Assembly (NCBI GenBank): GCA_900317925.1 | Contig: ONIQ01000006.1 | Span: 1-61,037 of the forward strand | Source of the DNA: an uncultured Bacteroidales bacterium | GTDB taxonomy: Bacteria; Bacteroidota; Bacteroidia; Bacteroidales; UBA932 | DNA length: 61,037 nucleotides | Direction: 5' to 3' | Shown: in pieces, positions 22,775-32,408 of the stretch | Layout of the letters: every line of letters starts with the position of its first letter | How positions within the stretch are numbered: position 1 is the stretch's first letter | Position numbers and translations under genes: made by a program | The notes under the pieces: generated by a model | Told to the model about the DNA's origin: nothing | The model's database searches: none | Seen by the model: only the letters and a program-made list of their open reading frames with translations

Positions 22775-23722
22775 TCAATATGTATGCAGGCTGATTCCCC
22801 GGAAAAAGGGCAGATAGTTGATGCCCCACCAGCAAATATGCAGGCAAATATAGGCCAGGAGCAGAAGCAGGCAGATTCCCTTCTGCCACTCCGGACGGAA
22901 ACGGCGCAAATGGATACAAGCCAGATAGACCAGCCAGGTAATGGCCGCCCAGGTCTCCTTCGGATCCCATCCCCAATAGGTTCCCCAGGCATCCTGCGCC
23001 CAGAGGGAGCCGAACAGCATACCCACCGTAAAGAAAGCCGTTCCGGAACAGGTCAGGCGGTCGGTCACGTGCCAGAGTTTGTCCCGGTTGCCGCCCGGGA
23101 AGACCAGCAGGGAAAGTGCCAGCACGGCCGATCCGGTGAGGATGGTGAAAGCCACCATGTACACGACCACATGCGGGGCATACCACATGCTCTGCAAGGC
23201 CGGGACCAGTTCCCGTGACAGCAACCGGCCATGGAACAGGTAAATGCCGGTGCCCACCGCAAGCAAAACGGCGGCCAGCAGCCAGGGATTCCGGCCGAGC
23301 CCTTTGTCGAAAAGCAGGAGCAGGGCTGCCGCCAGCATCAGGTAAATCCCCAGATAGACCCCGGGGAGAAAAGGATTCTTGACCAGGAGCAGAACGCCCG
23401 GGTCATACTGATAGATGCGCCAGAGGCCCACCTTCATGGGATGGTTAACCGCCACGGTCCCACGGATTTCCTGGCCCGCAGCGGTGAATACGCTCAGATC
23501 GGAGCGATAGGATTTCGGTTTCCCGCTATCGTAGGTTTCCTGATTATAGTGATGAAGCAGATAGGTCTCTTCCAAATCGTGGACAATTCCCTTCGCGTCC
23601 ACCGCCTTGCGTTCCGGTATTCCTTCCCGGAGCTGAATGCGGAGGGACTGTGTCTGCAGGCTTCCCAACAGGGCACAGACCAGGACCACACACAGCCCCA
23701 GGTGATAGAATACCTTTTTCAT
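22775..23722 (-). CDS. Cytochrome c biogenesis protein (ResB-like segment plus CcsA)
   Basis: A 315-residue membrane protein. The N-terminal ~110 residues hold a hydrophobic anchor and a short ResB-like periplasmic region (VNHPMKVGLWRIYQYDPG). Residues ~120-315 form a CcsA/CcmC-type heme handling domain with several membrane segments and the Trp-rich motif WGTYWGWDPKETW; candidate heme His residues lie in WYAPHVVVYM and ICLHICWW. Full ResB is far longer, so this is a compact version. It lies 7 bases after the kdgA start-distal end, as the last member of the long minus-strand gene run. No nrfH or nrfA gene is nearby. Confidence 0.82.
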   Translation of the reverse strand: MKKVFYHLGLCVVLVCALLGSLQTQSLRIQLREGIPERKAVDAKGIVHDLEETYLLHHYNQETYDSGKPKSYRSDLSVFTAAGQEIRGTVAVNHPMKVGLWRIYQYDPGVLLLVKNPFLPGVYLGIYLMLAAALLLLFDKGLGRNPWLLAAVLLAVGTGIYLFHGRLLSRELVPALQSMWYAPHVVVYMVAFTILTGSAVLALSLLVFPGGNRDKLWHVTDRLTCSGTAFFTVGMLFGSLWAQDAWGTYWGWDPKETWAAITWLVYLACIHLRRFRPEWQKGICLLLLLAYICLHICWWGINYLPFFRGISLHTY

Positions 23723-23728
23723 GAAAGG

Positions 23729-24394
23729 CTACTTCTTGCCGAACCAGGCCAGGCTCTGGCGGCACAGTTCGGAAACGGCCGCCCAGTCGCCGGAGGCGAT
23801 CAGGTCTTTCGGGAAGAGTTTGGATCCCATGCCCACGGCGGTTACGCCGCTCTTGGCCCAGGCCGTCAGGTTCTCTTCGGTAGGCTCCACGGCGCCGGTG
23901 CACATCACCATGGCCCACGGCAGCGGAGCCAGGATGTTCTTGACGAAGGAAGGACCGCCCACGGTGCCGGCCGGGAAGACCTTCACCAGGTCGCAACCCA
24001 GTTCCATGGCATGGGCGATTTCGGTAACGGTGCCGCAACCCGGGCTATACGGGACGCCCCGGCGGTTGCACAGCGGAACCACTTCCTCCACCATGCAGGG
24101 AGAAACCACGAAATCGGCCCCCATCTGGATGTATTGGGCGGCCGTAGGGGCATCCAGGACGGTTCCGGCACCCAGGGCCAGTTCCGGGCACTCCTCGCGG
24201 ACAAAGCCGATGAGCTGCTCGAACACCTTGTAGGCGCCGTCGCCCCGGTTGGTAAACTCAAAGGCGCGGATACCGCCGTCGTAGCAGGCTTTCACCACCT
24301 TCTTCGTCAGTTCCACATCCTTGTTGTAGAATACCGGCACGATACCCGTCGCCCGGATTTTTCCAATCGTATCATTTTTCTTAAACTTTGCCAT
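23729..24394 (-). CDS. kdgA: 2-dehydro-3-deoxy-6-phosphogluconate aldolase
   Basis: A 221-residue class I aldolase that splits KDPG into pyruvate and glyceraldehyde-3-phosphate, the last step of both uronate branches. The Schiff-base Lys is in DLVKVFPAGTVGG, the catalytic Glu in FEFTNRGDGA, and ALGAGTVLDAPTAAQYIQMGADFVVSP matches the family. It follows the kdgK gene by 12 bases. Some homologues also cleave 4-hydroxy-2-oxoglutarate. Confidence 0.94.
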   Translation of the reverse strand: MAKFKKNDTIGKIRATGIVPVFYNKDVELTKKVVKACYDGGIRAFEFTNRGDGAYKVFEQLIGFVREECPELALGAGTVLDAPTAAQYIQMGADFVVSPCMVEEVVPLCNRRGVPYSPGCGTVTEIAHAMELGCDLVKVFPAGTVGGPSFVKNILAPLPWAMVMCTGAVEPTEENLTAWAKSGVTAVGMGSKLFPKDLIASGDWAAVSELCRQSLAWFGKK

Positions 24395-24405
24395 ATGCGA
24401 TGCTG

Positions 24406-25443
24406 TTATCTGGATACACGTCCGCTGCCGCCGCCGGCCATCAGGCCTTCCACCTCGGCCACGGTAACGCGGTTATAATCTCCCAGGATGGTATGTTTCA
24501 GGCAGGAAGCCGCGGCTGCGAACTCGATGGCCTTCTGGTCCGTATCATAGGCCAGCAAGCCGTACAGCAGGCCGCCCATGAAGGAATCGCCGCCACCGAC
24601 GCGGTCCACGATGTGGGTAATGTCGTACCGGCGGCTCTGCCACAGGGTCTTGCCGTCGAACAGCACGCCTCCCCAGGTGTTGTGGTTGGCGTTGATGGAG
24701 CCCCGCAGGGTGATGGCCACCTTCTTGCAACGCGGGAAGCGCGCCATCAGCTGGCGGCACACGCTTTCGAAACGGGTCTGGTCGATTTCGCCGCCCGTCT
24801 TCTCGGCATCGAAGCCTTCCGGTTTGATCCCGAATTCCATCTCGGCGTCTTCCTCGTTGCCCAGAATGAGGTCGCAACCTTCCACCAGGGCCGGCATCAC
24901 CTCGGCGGCCGTCTTGCCATACTTCCACAGTTTCTTGCGGTAATTCAGGTCGCAGGAGACCTTCACGCCCAGGCGGTTGGCCACCTTGATGGCCTCCAGG
25001 CAGGCGTCTGCCGCGCCCTGGCTCAGGGCCGGCGTGATACCCGTCCAGTGGAACCAGTCGGCACCGGCAAGGACTTCCTCCCAATTCACCATGCCCGGCT
25101 GAATCTCGGAAATGGCGGAATGGGCACGGTCATAGACCACCTTGCTGCCACGGGCCACGGCGCCGGTCTCCAGGTAGTAGATACCCACGCGGTCACCGCC
25201 ATAGACGATGCCGTCGGTCCCCACCCCGAAGCCGCGAAGTTCAGACACGCACATCTGGGCGATGTCGTTCTTCGGAAGACGGGTTACAAATTGCGTTGCG
25301 ATGCCGTAATTGGCCAGCGATACGGCCACGTTGGCCTCGCCGCCGCCAAAGGTGGCATCGAACTGATGCGCCTGGCTGAACCGCTGGTAGCCCGGCGTCG
25401 AAAGGCGAAGCATCACTTCGCCGAAAGTTACTACTTTTGCCAT
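24406..25443 (-). CDS. kdgK: 2-dehydro-3-deoxygluconokinase (PfkB-type sugar kinase)
   Basis: A 345-residue ribokinase-family kinase that phosphorylates 2-keto-3-deoxygluconate. N-terminal motif TFGEVMLRLSTPGYQRFSQA and GGGEANVAVSLANYG contact the sugar. The second PfkB signature with catalytic Asp is in VDRVGGGDSFMGGLLYGLL. DLNYRKKLW is also conserved in KdgK-type enzymes. Placement between the KDG-forming genes and kdgA settles the substrate. Confidence 0.93.
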   Translation of the reverse strand: MAKVVTFGEVMLRLSTPGYQRFSQAHQFDATFGGGEANVAVSLANYGIATQFVTRLPKNDIAQMCVSELRGFGVGTDGIVYGGDRVGIYYLETGAVARGSKVVYDRAHSAISEIQPGMVNWEEVLAGADWFHWTGITPALSQGAADACLEAIKVANRLGVKVSCDLNYRKKLWKYGKTAAEVMPALVEGCDLILGNEEDAEMEFGIKPEGFDAEKTGGEIDQTRFESVCRQLMARFPRCKKVAITLRGSINANHNTWGGVLFDGKTLWQSRRYDITHIVDRVGGGDSFMGGLLYGLLAYDTDQKAIEFAAAASCLKHTILGDYNRVTVAEVEGLMAGGGSGRVSR

Positions 25444-25457
25444 GTTATCTTGTTCAT

Positions 25458-26327
25458 TTATAATTCACTAACCATTTGGAACCACGCGGCCGACTGGGTG
25501 ATGTCACCCTTGGACCAGCAGGATCCGAAGCAATAGGACACCTCTTCGCCGCTCACAATGGTCCGGGTAAGCAGGGCATGGTCCAGTTCTTCACAGAAGA
25601 AGGAATCCTCCGCCCCGGGCATCACCACCGCAACGCCGATCATCCCCTCTTCGGGCTCGACGCTCTGGTCCGATGCATGTTCCCAGATGGCCACCCGGTC
25701 CACCTCCTGCAGGGAGGCTTCCACGGTAGGCTGGGCATTGTGCAGCTTGAAACCGGCCGCCACCGTCAGGCTGTCCGTTCCGGTAAAGGTCCAGGTGTCG
25801 CGCACCTGGCAGAAATAGCTGTCCGCCACCACGGTCACTTCCTTGTCCAGGGCAACGGAAATGCCTTCTGCAGCGTCCCAGGCAGGATAATGCAGTACGA
25901 AGGTCACGGAATCAGGCGTCTGGACGAGGACCTCGCAGCTGCGGTAGTTGGTCGTGGGATACCGGAGCGTTCCGTCGATAAGCGGGGCCGATGCGCCACC
26001 GCCCAGGCTCACCGCCACCTTGTAGCAGTCTTTCCCGCCATGGTCGCGGTGGTAGTAATTGGCATCGTCTCCCTTGACGGCGTTCTTGTACCATTCGTCG
26101 GCCACCAGCGCACCGGGCAGCTTCACCCAGATGTCAATGCCGGGCGAGGTGGGATTGCCCTCCAGGGCCTTCCCATAGAAGCGTCCGGCAACGAGGTTGT
26201 TCTCAAAAACGAAGTCATCGGCCCTTTCGGGAACCGCGCGGGCCATGACCTTCGGCGTAGCCTGCTTGGGGGCACATGCAAGGAAGAGCCCCAGGGCGGC
26301 CGCCAGGATAAAGATACGTTTCAGCAT
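25458..26327 (-). CDS. DUF4861 family lipoprotein
   Basis: A 289-residue protein with a signal and lipobox LFLAC (near residue 18). The rest is beta-rich and matches DUF4861: FVFENNLVAGRFYGKALEGN, DIWVKLPGALVADEWYKN, HRDHGGKDCYKVAVSLGGGASAPL, and a closing CFGSCWSKGDITQSAAWF. Proteins of this family recur in Bacteroidota loci for pectin and other uronic acid polymers, but no activity is assigned. It sits between kduI and kdgK, so a role with 4,5-unsaturated or free uronates in the periplasm is plausible. Confidence 0.82.
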   Translation of the reverse strand: MLKRIFILAAALGLFLACAPKQATPKVMARAVPERADDFVFENNLVAGRFYGKALEGNPTSPGIDIWVKLPGALVADEWYKNAVKGDDANYYHRDHGGKDCYKVAVSLGGGASAPLIDGTLRYPTTNYRSCEVLVQTPDSVTFVLHYPAWDAAEGISVALDKEVTVVADSYFCQVRDTWTFTGTDSLTVAAGFKLHNAQPTVEASLQEVDRVAIWEHASDQSVEPEEGMIGVAVVMPGAEDSFFCEELDHALLTRTIVSGEEVSYCFGSCWSKGDITQSAAWFQMVSEL

Positions 26328-26328
26328 A

Positions 26329-27171
26329 TTACTTCAAATCTTTCGTGGCACACCAGTCCATGTCGTTGTAATCGTCGTTCTCGCCGCACATGCCCCAGAT
26401 AAAGGTATAGTTGCGGGTCGCGCAGGCGCTGTGGATGCTCCACTGCGGGGAAATCACCGCCTGTTCGTTGTGCATCCAGATGTGGCGGGTTTCCTGCGGC
26501 TCACCCATGAAGTGACACACAGCCGCGTCGTCCGGGAGTTCGAAATAGAAATACACCTCCATGCGGCGGTCGTGCGTATGGGCGGGCATGGTGTTCCAGG
26601 TGCTGCCCGGAGCCAGTTCCGTCATGCCCATCTGCAGCTGGCAGCAAGGCACCACTTCCTTCACCAGCAAGCGGTTGATGGTCCGCTCGTTCGACTCTTC
26701 CAGGGAGCCCAGGTGCATCACCACCGCGTCTTTCTTGCTCACCTTTTTCACGCCGGTTTCCCGGTGTGCGGTGGCCGAGCAGAAATAGAAGTGCGAAGGC
26801 GCTTCCGCCGCATCGCTCTTGAAAACGATGTGTCGGTTTCCGCGACCCACGTAGAGGGCTTCTTTGTGATCCAGGTGATAGGATTCCTCCCCTACCACCA
26901 CGGTACCGGGACCGCCCACGTTGATGATACCCACCTCCCGGCGCTGGGTGAACCAGTCCGCCCGCAGGATATCGGGGGCGCTGAGCAGCAATTCTTCTTT
27001 CACGGGAACGGCCCCGCCCGCGATGATGCGGTCGAACATGGAATAGACCATGTTGATCTCGTCCGGAACCATCACGTTCTCCACGAGATACTCTTTCCGG
27101 AGACGTTCCGTATCATAGTGTTTGGCATCCACATTGCTCGATGCCTGTCGTACCTGACAATTCAGTTTCAT
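26329..27171 (-). CDS. kduI: 5-dehydro-4-deoxy-D-glucuronate isomerase
   Basis: A 280-residue cupin-type isomerase that converts 5-keto-4-deoxyuronate, from unsaturated uronates, to 2,5-diketo-3-deoxygluconate. The start MKLNCQVRQASSNVDAKHYDTERLR is chosen over an in-frame upstream GTG. The zinc site is in WNTMPAHTHDRRMEVYFYFELP, and the end MGEPQETRHIWMHNEQAVISPQWSIHSACATRNYTFIWGMCGEN is characteristic of KduI. It sits directly after kduD. Confidence 0.95.
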   Translation of the reverse strand: MKLNCQVRQASSNVDAKHYDTERLRKEYLVENVMVPDEINMVYSMFDRIIAGGAVPVKEELLLSAPDILRADWFTQRREVGIINVGGPGTVVVGEESYHLDHKEALYVGRGNRHIVFKSDAAEAPSHFYFCSATAHRETGVKKVSKKDAVVMHLGSLEESNERTINRLLVKEVVPCCQLQMGMTELAPGSTWNTMPAHTHDRRMEVYFYFELPDDAAVCHFMGEPQETRHIWMHNEQAVISPQWSIHSACATRNYTFIWGMCGENDDYNDMDWCATKDLK

Positions 27172-27185
27172 GATTCGTTTCACCA

Positions 27186-27992
27186 TTAAGGTTGTTTTCC
27201 AATATATGCCAGGATGCCGCCGTCCACATACAGGATGTGGCCGTTTACGGCATCGGAGGCCTTTGAAGCCAGGAAGACGGCCGGTCCGGCCAGCTCTTCG
27301 GGAGCCAGCCAGCGGCCCGCCGGGGTCTTGGCCACGATAAAGGCGTCAAACGGATGGCGGCTGCCATCGGGCTGGCGCTCGCGCAGGGGCGCGGTCTGCG
27401 AGGTGGCGATATAGCCCGGTCCCAGACCGTTGCACTGGATATTGTAGGCACCGTATTCCGAGCAGATGTTCCGGGTAAGCATCTTCAGGCCCCCTTTTGC
27501 GGCGGCATAGGCCGATACGGTCTCGCGGCCCAGCTCGGACATCATGGAGCATATGTTGATAATCTTGCCTTCGCGGCGTTCCATCATTTCGGGAACCACG
27601 GCGGCAGCGCAGATGTACGGAGCCACCAGGTCCACGTCGATCACCTGCTGGAACTCGGCGCGTTTCATCTCGTGCATCGGGATGCGCTTGATGATGCCGG
27701 CATTGTTCACCAGGATGTGGATGGGGCCTACCTCGGCATGGATCCGCTCCACCAGGTCGTGGACAGCCTTCTCGTCGGTCACGTCGCAGACATAGCCGCG
27801 CACGTTCTCGATTCCGGCCGCGTGATAGGCATCCAGCCCTTTCTGGCGCGAGGCTTCGTTGGAACAGTTGAATACGATCCAGTCCGCTCCGGCGGCCGCA
27901 TACGCGCACGCGATGCTGAAGCCGATGCCGTGGGCACCGCCCGTAATCCACGCGTTCTTACCCTTCAGGGAAAACAAGTCTCCGGTCATCAT
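27186..27992 (-). CDS. kduD: 2-dehydro-3-deoxy-D-gluconate 5-dehydrogenase
   Basis: A 268-residue short-chain dehydrogenase that reduces 2,5-diketo-3-deoxygluconate to KDG with NAD(P)H. It has the nucleotide loop TGGAHGIGFSIA, NAG (VNNAGII), and the catalytic YxxxK in SAYAAAKGGLKM. The C-terminal part with ASDAVNGHILYVDGG is typical of the family. Its ATG overlaps the transporter stop (ATGA), so the two are coupled. Operon position beside kduI supports KduD over a generic gluconate dehydrogenase. Confidence 0.93.
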   Translation of the reverse strand: MMTGDLFSLKGKNAWITGGAHGIGFSIACAYAAAGADWIVFNCSNEASRQKGLDAYHAAGIENVRGYVCDVTDEKAVHDLVERIHAEVGPIHILVNNAGIIKRIPMHEMKRAEFQQVIDVDLVAPYICAAAVVPEMMERREGKIINICSMMSELGRETVSAYAAAKGGLKMLTRNICSEYGAYNIQCNGLGPGYIATSQTAPLRERQPDGSRHPFDAFIVAKTPAGRWLAPEELAGPAVFLASKASDAVNGHILYVDGGILAYIGKQP

Positions 27993-29443
27993 ATCTCAAC
28001 GGCTTTGTATTTCGGAACCAGGGTCTTCATCAGCGTCCAGGCCAGCAGATAGGCCACACCACAGCAGCAGAAGACAATAAAATAACCGGCCGGCTTGCCC
28101 TCGAATCCCATGAAATGGAAGGCGCTTCCGGCATTTTCGGCATAGGTGAACAGGTTACCGGCCACCTTCTGGATGATCATCGAACCCAGACCGCCCGCCA
28201 TGGCGCCGATACCGGTAATGGTAGCAATGGTGCTCTTCGGGAACATATCGCCCACGGTAGAGAAGAGGTTCGCGCTCCAGGCCTGGTGTCCCGCAGCGGC
28301 CAGGCCGATCAGGATGGCCGGCCACCAGGGCGAGTTGAAATGGACGCCCAGCGGCTGGGCAAAGAGGGCCGCGATCGGGAAGAAGGCAAAGATCAGCATG
28401 GCCAGCATCCGGCCGGCATAGGGATTCATGCCTTTTTTATCCACAAAGACCTTGGGCAGGTAGCCACCGATAATGGACACGACCGTCACGATGGCATAGA
28501 GCGTAAAGATCAGGGCCTGGCCCAGACCGGAAGTGGCAGGAGCGTTGAACTGGTTGCTGAAGTAGGAAGGAGCCCAGAACAGGAAGAACCACCAGACGCC
28601 GTCCGTAAAGAACTTGCCCACCACGAAGGACCAGGTCTGCCGGTAACGGAAGCACTGGAGCATCGGGATGGTTTTCTGCGCGGCGATGGCGGCCTTTTCG
28701 GCAGCCTCGGCGGCATCGTCCTGGTGGACATATTCGAGTTCGGCCTCGTTTACGTGTTTGCTTTCTTCGGGCTTATCGTACATAAACTGCCAGAAGAACA
28801 TCCACAGGAAACCCAGACCACCGATGATGATAAAGGCCCATTCCCAGCCGAAGGCCTGGGCCAGCGGCGGGATGGTAAGGGGTGCGGCCAGGGCGCCGAC
28901 GGAGGCTCCCGCGTTGAAGATCGACGTCGCGAAGGCGCGGTCTTTCTTGGGGAAGTACTCCGCCGTCACCTTGATCGCAGCCGGGAAGTTTCCGGCCTCA
29001 CCGAGGGCCAGGATACCCCGGCACAGGAGGAAGAGATACACAGAAGTCGTAGAAATGGCCAGGGCCAGTTCAGAGCCCTTTTCGACGGCACGCAGGGCGG
29101 CTACGGAATCAATCCCCTCAATCAGATAAGCCGTGACCCAGCCGCAAGCGGCATGGAGGCAGGCGCCGCCGGACCATACGCCGATGGCAATCAGATAACC
29201 CTTCTTGGTCCCCATCCAGTCCACGAACTTGCCCGCGAACAGGCAGGCGATGGCATAGAAAATGGAGAAGAAGGAAGTAATGGTGCCATAATGGGCATCC
29301 GTCCAGTGGAATTCCGGTTTGATGAATTCCTCATACGTCAGCGAAAGCACCTGGCGGTCCAGGTAGTTCACCGTCGTCGCCACGAAAAGCAGCGAGCACA
29401 GCCACCAGCGCCAGTTGGTCATCAGTTTTTTCTGTGTACTCAT
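27989..29443 (-). CDS. MFS hexuronate transporter (ExuT-like)
   Basis: A 484-residue inner-membrane symporter of the anion:cation family of the major facilitator superfamily, with about 12 hydrophobic segments. It has RWWLCSLLFVATTVNYLDRQVLS at the start, the ILALGEAGNFPAAIKVTAEYFPKKDRAFATSIFNAG block that is characteristic of hexuronate transporters, and a charged loop around residues 225-255. The surrounding uxa and kdu genes point to galacturonate, glucuronate or unsaturated uronate as cargo. Confidence 0.9.
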   Translation of the reverse strand: MSTQKKLMTNWRWWLCSLLFVATTVNYLDRQVLSLTYEEFIKPEFHWTDAHYGTITSFFSIFYAIACLFAGKFVDWMGTKKGYLIAIGVWSGGACLHAACGWVTAYLIEGIDSVAALRAVEKGSELALAISTTSVYLFLLCRGILALGEAGNFPAAIKVTAEYFPKKDRAFATSIFNAGASVGALAAPLTIPPLAQAFGWEWAFIIIGGLGFLWMFFWQFMYDKPEESKHVNEAELEYVHQDDAAEAAEKAAIAAQKTIPMLQCFRYRQTWSFVVGKFFTDGVWWFFLFWAPSYFSNQFNAPATSGLGQALIFTLYAIVTVVSIIGGYLPKVFVDKKGMNPYAGRMLAMLIFAFFPIAALFAQPLGVHFNSPWWPAILIGLAAAGHQAWSANLFSTVGDMFPKSTIATITGIGAMAGGLGSMIIQKVAGNLFTYAENAGSAFHFMGFEGKPAGYFIVFCCCGVAYLLAWTLMKTLVPKYKAVEI

Positions 29444-29453
29444 GTTCGATTCT

Positions 29454-30893
29454 TTATAAAATGGATTCTACGGCAGCGCGCATACCCTTGGCCTGGATGA
29501 GCGCAAGATCTTTTTCCAGCAGGTCGGTCAGGCCGGGAACGGCATTGAGGTCTTCGCCCCAGATGAATTCGTCCGCCAGGACGCCCTGGGCCACTTTCCG
29601 GACATCTCCGGCAGCCCAGAGGTCTTTCAGCAGCTGCATGATCTTCGGGTCGTCGTTCGGAACAATGTCATCCGCTCCCCGTTTGCCACCTTTATAATAG
29701 GTACAGATGGCGGCCAGGCCCAGGACGATGCCCTGCGGCAGGCTGCCTTTGCGCGCCAGGTAGGTCTTCAGGCCGGGCAGGTCGCGCGTCTTGAACTTCG
29801 GGAAGGAGTTCAGCATGATGCTGGTGACGAAATGCTTCACGAACGGGTTGCGGAAGCGTTCCATGACATCGTTGCCGAATTGCTCCAGTTCCGCTTTCGG
29901 AAGGTTCAGCGTAGGAAGCAGTTCGTCGAACATCACCTTCTTGACGAAGGGGCCCACGACAGCGTCCTCACAGCATTCCTTTACCGTATTCAGGCCGCTC
30001 AGGTAGCCAACCGGCGACAGCACGGTGTGCGGGCCGTTCAGCAGGGTCACCTTGCGCTCATGGTACGGGGCCTCAGACGGGACGAAGAGCACGTTCAGGC
30101 CGGCTTTGTCGGCCGGGAACTCGGCGGCGACCTCCTTCGGGGCCTCGATGACCCACAGGTGGAAGATCTCGGCTTTGTCCAGCAGGTTGTCCTGATAACC
30201 CACGCGCTCGCACAGCTGGGCGGCGTTGTCGCGCGGATAACCCGGGACGATACGGTCCACCAGCGTGCTATATACGCCGCAGGCGGTCTCGAACCACTTC
30301 GAGAAACCCTCGCCCAGTTTCCACAGGTCAATGTACTGGCGGATGCATTCCTTCAGGTGCTTGCCGTTTTCGAATATCAGCTCGCACGGGAAGAGGATCA
30401 TGCCCTTGGCCGGATCGCCCTGGAAGAACTCGTACCGATGGTACAGGAGCTGGGTCAGTTTGCCGGGATAGGAGGACGCGGGGGCATCCTCGAACTTGCA
30501 GGCCGCATCGAAGGCGATGCCCGCCTCGGTGGTATTGGAGATGATGAAACGCATCTCCGGCTGCTCGGCCAGCTTCATATAAGCCTGGAAATCGGCATAG
30601 GGGTTGATTCCCCGGCTGATGACATCAATCAGGTCCACGCTGTCCACCGGCTCGCCGTTCAGGAGTCCCTGGAGGTTCAGATGATACAGGCAGTCCTGCT
30701 CGTTCAGCATGTCGACCATACCACGGTCGATGGGCTGGACCACCACGACGGAAGCGTTAAAGTCCGTCTTCTGGTTGGTTTTCCAGATAATCCACTCGAT
30801 GAAAGCCCGCAGGAAGTTGCCTTCGCCGAACTGGATGATCTTCTCGGTATAATGTTTCGCCTGCGGTGCAGTCGAACGATTCAATCTTTCCAT
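29454..30893 (-). CDS. uxaB: Tagaturonate reductase (altronate oxidoreductase)
   Basis: A 479-residue NADH-dependent enzyme of the mannitol dehydrogenase family that reduces tagaturonate to altronate, the second step of galacturonate breakdown. It shows the N-terminal IQFGEGNFLRAFIEWIIWKTN, the ISNTTEAGIAFD segment, FPCELIFENGKHLKECI, and KVTLLNGPHTVLSPVGYLSGL, in line with UxaB more than UxuB. It lies between uxaA and the transporter. Fructuronate reductase is the alternative but the neighbours uxaC and uxaA favour UxaB. Confidence 0.93.
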   Translation of the reverse strand: MERLNRSTAPQAKHYTEKIIQFGEGNFLRAFIEWIIWKTNQKTDFNASVVVVQPIDRGMVDMLNEQDCLYHLNLQGLLNGEPVDSVDLIDVISRGINPYADFQAYMKLAEQPEMRFIISNTTEAGIAFDAACKFEDAPASSYPGKLTQLLYHRYEFFQGDPAKGMILFPCELIFENGKHLKECIRQYIDLWKLGEGFSKWFETACGVYSTLVDRIVPGYPRDNAAQLCERVGYQDNLLDKAEIFHLWVIEAPKEVAAEFPADKAGLNVLFVPSEAPYHERKVTLLNGPHTVLSPVGYLSGLNTVKECCEDAVVGPFVKKVMFDELLPTLNLPKAELEQFGNDVMERFRNPFVKHFVTSIMLNSFPKFKTRDLPGLKTYLARKGSLPQGIVLGLAAICTYYKGGKRGADDIVPNDDPKIMQLLKDLWAAGDVRKVAQGVLADEFIWGEDLNAVPGLTDLLEKDLALIQAKGMRAAVESIL

Positions 30894-30929
30894 ATTGGAT
30901 GTAAATATACGTTAATTTTCGTAATAAAA

Positions 30930-32408
30930 CTATAAGGTTACCCCGGTTTTAAAGATAGCGATTTCCCGCCAGCCGTTGCGCTCACTGCACACGGGTTCGC
31001 CCGAAGCGGCCGCCAGCACGGTGTCGATAAAACGGTAGGCCACCTGCTGCATCGGATCTCCCTCGGCCAGGGTACCGGCATTAAAGTCGATCCACCCGTG
31101 TTTCATCTGGGCCAGGGCGGAATTCGTAGCGATTTTCATCGTCGGGACGAACGTGCCGAACGGGGTGCCGCGGCCGGTGGTAAACAGGACGATCTGGCAG
31201 CCGGCAGCCGCCAGGGCGGTCGAGGCCACCAGGTCGTTGCCCGGGGCGCTCAACAGGTTCAAGCCGCTCTGCGACAGGCGTTCGCCATAGCGCAGGACAC
31301 CGCGGACCGCACTTTTCCCGCTCTTCTGCGTGCAGCCGAGCGATTTTTCCTCCAGGGTGGAGATGCCGCCCGCCTTGTTGCCCGGCGAGGGATTCTCGTA
31401 CACGGGCATGCCGCTGCGGATGAAATACTCCTTGAAGTCGTTGATCAGGCGTACGGTCTGATCGAACAATTCTCGGGTCGCACAGCGGTTCATCAGCAGG
31501 GTCTCGGCGCCGAACATCTCGGGAACTTCCGTCAGCACGGTGGTACCGCCCTGGGCCACGATCCAATCGGAAAAGACGCCCAGCAGCGGGTTGGCGGTGA
31601 TGCCGGAAAGGCCGTCGGACCCTCCGCACTTCAGACCCACGCGTAATTTGCTCACGGGGACATCGATACGGATATCCTCCCGGGCATGGAAAAACAGTTC
31701 CCGGGCCAGCTGCAGACCGTATTCCACCTCATCCTCCACCTTCTGGCAGACGAACATCCGCACACGGGAGGCCTCAACGGGACCCACAATCTCGCGGAAG
31801 GCGTCCAACTGGTTGTTCTCGCATCCGAGGCTCACCACCAGAACGCCGCCGGCATTCGGGTGATGGACCATATCGGCCAGGACCGTCCGGGTGTTTTCGT
31901 GATCGTTTCCCAGCTGCGAGCAGCCGTAGTTGTGCGGGAAGGCTACGATGGCGTCCACGGAGCCCATCTGGCCGGCCATTTCCTCGCGGAGACGGCTGGC
32001 GATAGACTCACAGACCCCGTTCACGCATCCCACCGTGGGAATGATCCAGATCTGGTTGCGCACGCCCACCTGGCCGTCCTCCCGGACGAAGCCGCGGAAG
32101 GTGCGGCGCTCCCCTGCCGCCGGGATATCCGTCGGAACCGGATTCCAGGTATAGTCCAGCAGCCCTTCCAGGTTGGTTTTGATGCAGGAATGGTCCACCG
32201 GCGTACCGGCCGGGATATCCCGGGTCACGTGACCGATGGGAGAGCCGTATTTGATGACGTCCTCCCCTTCCTTCAAATCCTTCAACAGGACTTTGTGTCC
32301 GCGGGAAAGGTCGGTCCGTAAGACCACGTCCCCGACACGCTCGCCGGCCTTGAGGTCGGTGAGCGCGACGGCGACATTGTCCAAAGGATTAATCTGTATG
32401 TATTTCAT
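30930..32408 (-). CDS. uxaA: Altronate dehydratase
   Basis: A 492-residue Fe-dependent dehydratase that turns altronate into 2-keto-3-deoxygluconate. The N-terminal SAF domain (about 1-95) carries DVVLRTDLSRGHKVLLKDL and DIPAGTPVDHSC. The catalytic part has VGVRNQIWIIPTVGCVN, AFPHNYGCSQLGNDHENT, LGCENNQLDA, LKCGGSDGLSGITANP and FTTGRGTPFGTFVPTMKIATN. N- and C-terminal parts are in one chain. Its ATG overlaps the uxaC stop (TGATG). Confidence 0.95.
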   Translation of the reverse strand: MKYIQINPLDNVAVALTDLKAGERVGDVVLRTDLSRGHKVLLKDLKEGEDVIKYGSPIGHVTRDIPAGTPVDHSCIKTNLEGLLDYTWNPVPTDIPAAGERRTFRGFVREDGQVGVRNQIWIIPTVGCVNGVCESIASRLREEMAGQMGSVDAIVAFPHNYGCSQLGNDHENTRTVLADMVHHPNAGGVLVVSLGCENNQLDAFREIVGPVEASRVRMFVCQKVEDEVEYGLQLARELFFHAREDIRIDVPVSKLRVGLKCGGSDGLSGITANPLLGVFSDWIVAQGGTTVLTEVPEMFGAETLLMNRCATRELFDQTVRLINDFKEYFIRSGMPVYENPSPGNKAGGISTLEEKSLGCTQKSGKSAVRGVLRYGERLSQSGLNLLSAPGNDLVASTALAAAGCQIVLFTTGRGTPFGTFVPTMKIATNSALAQMKHGWIDFNAGTLAEGDPMQQVAYRFIDTVLAAASGEPVCSERNGWREIAIFKTGVTL

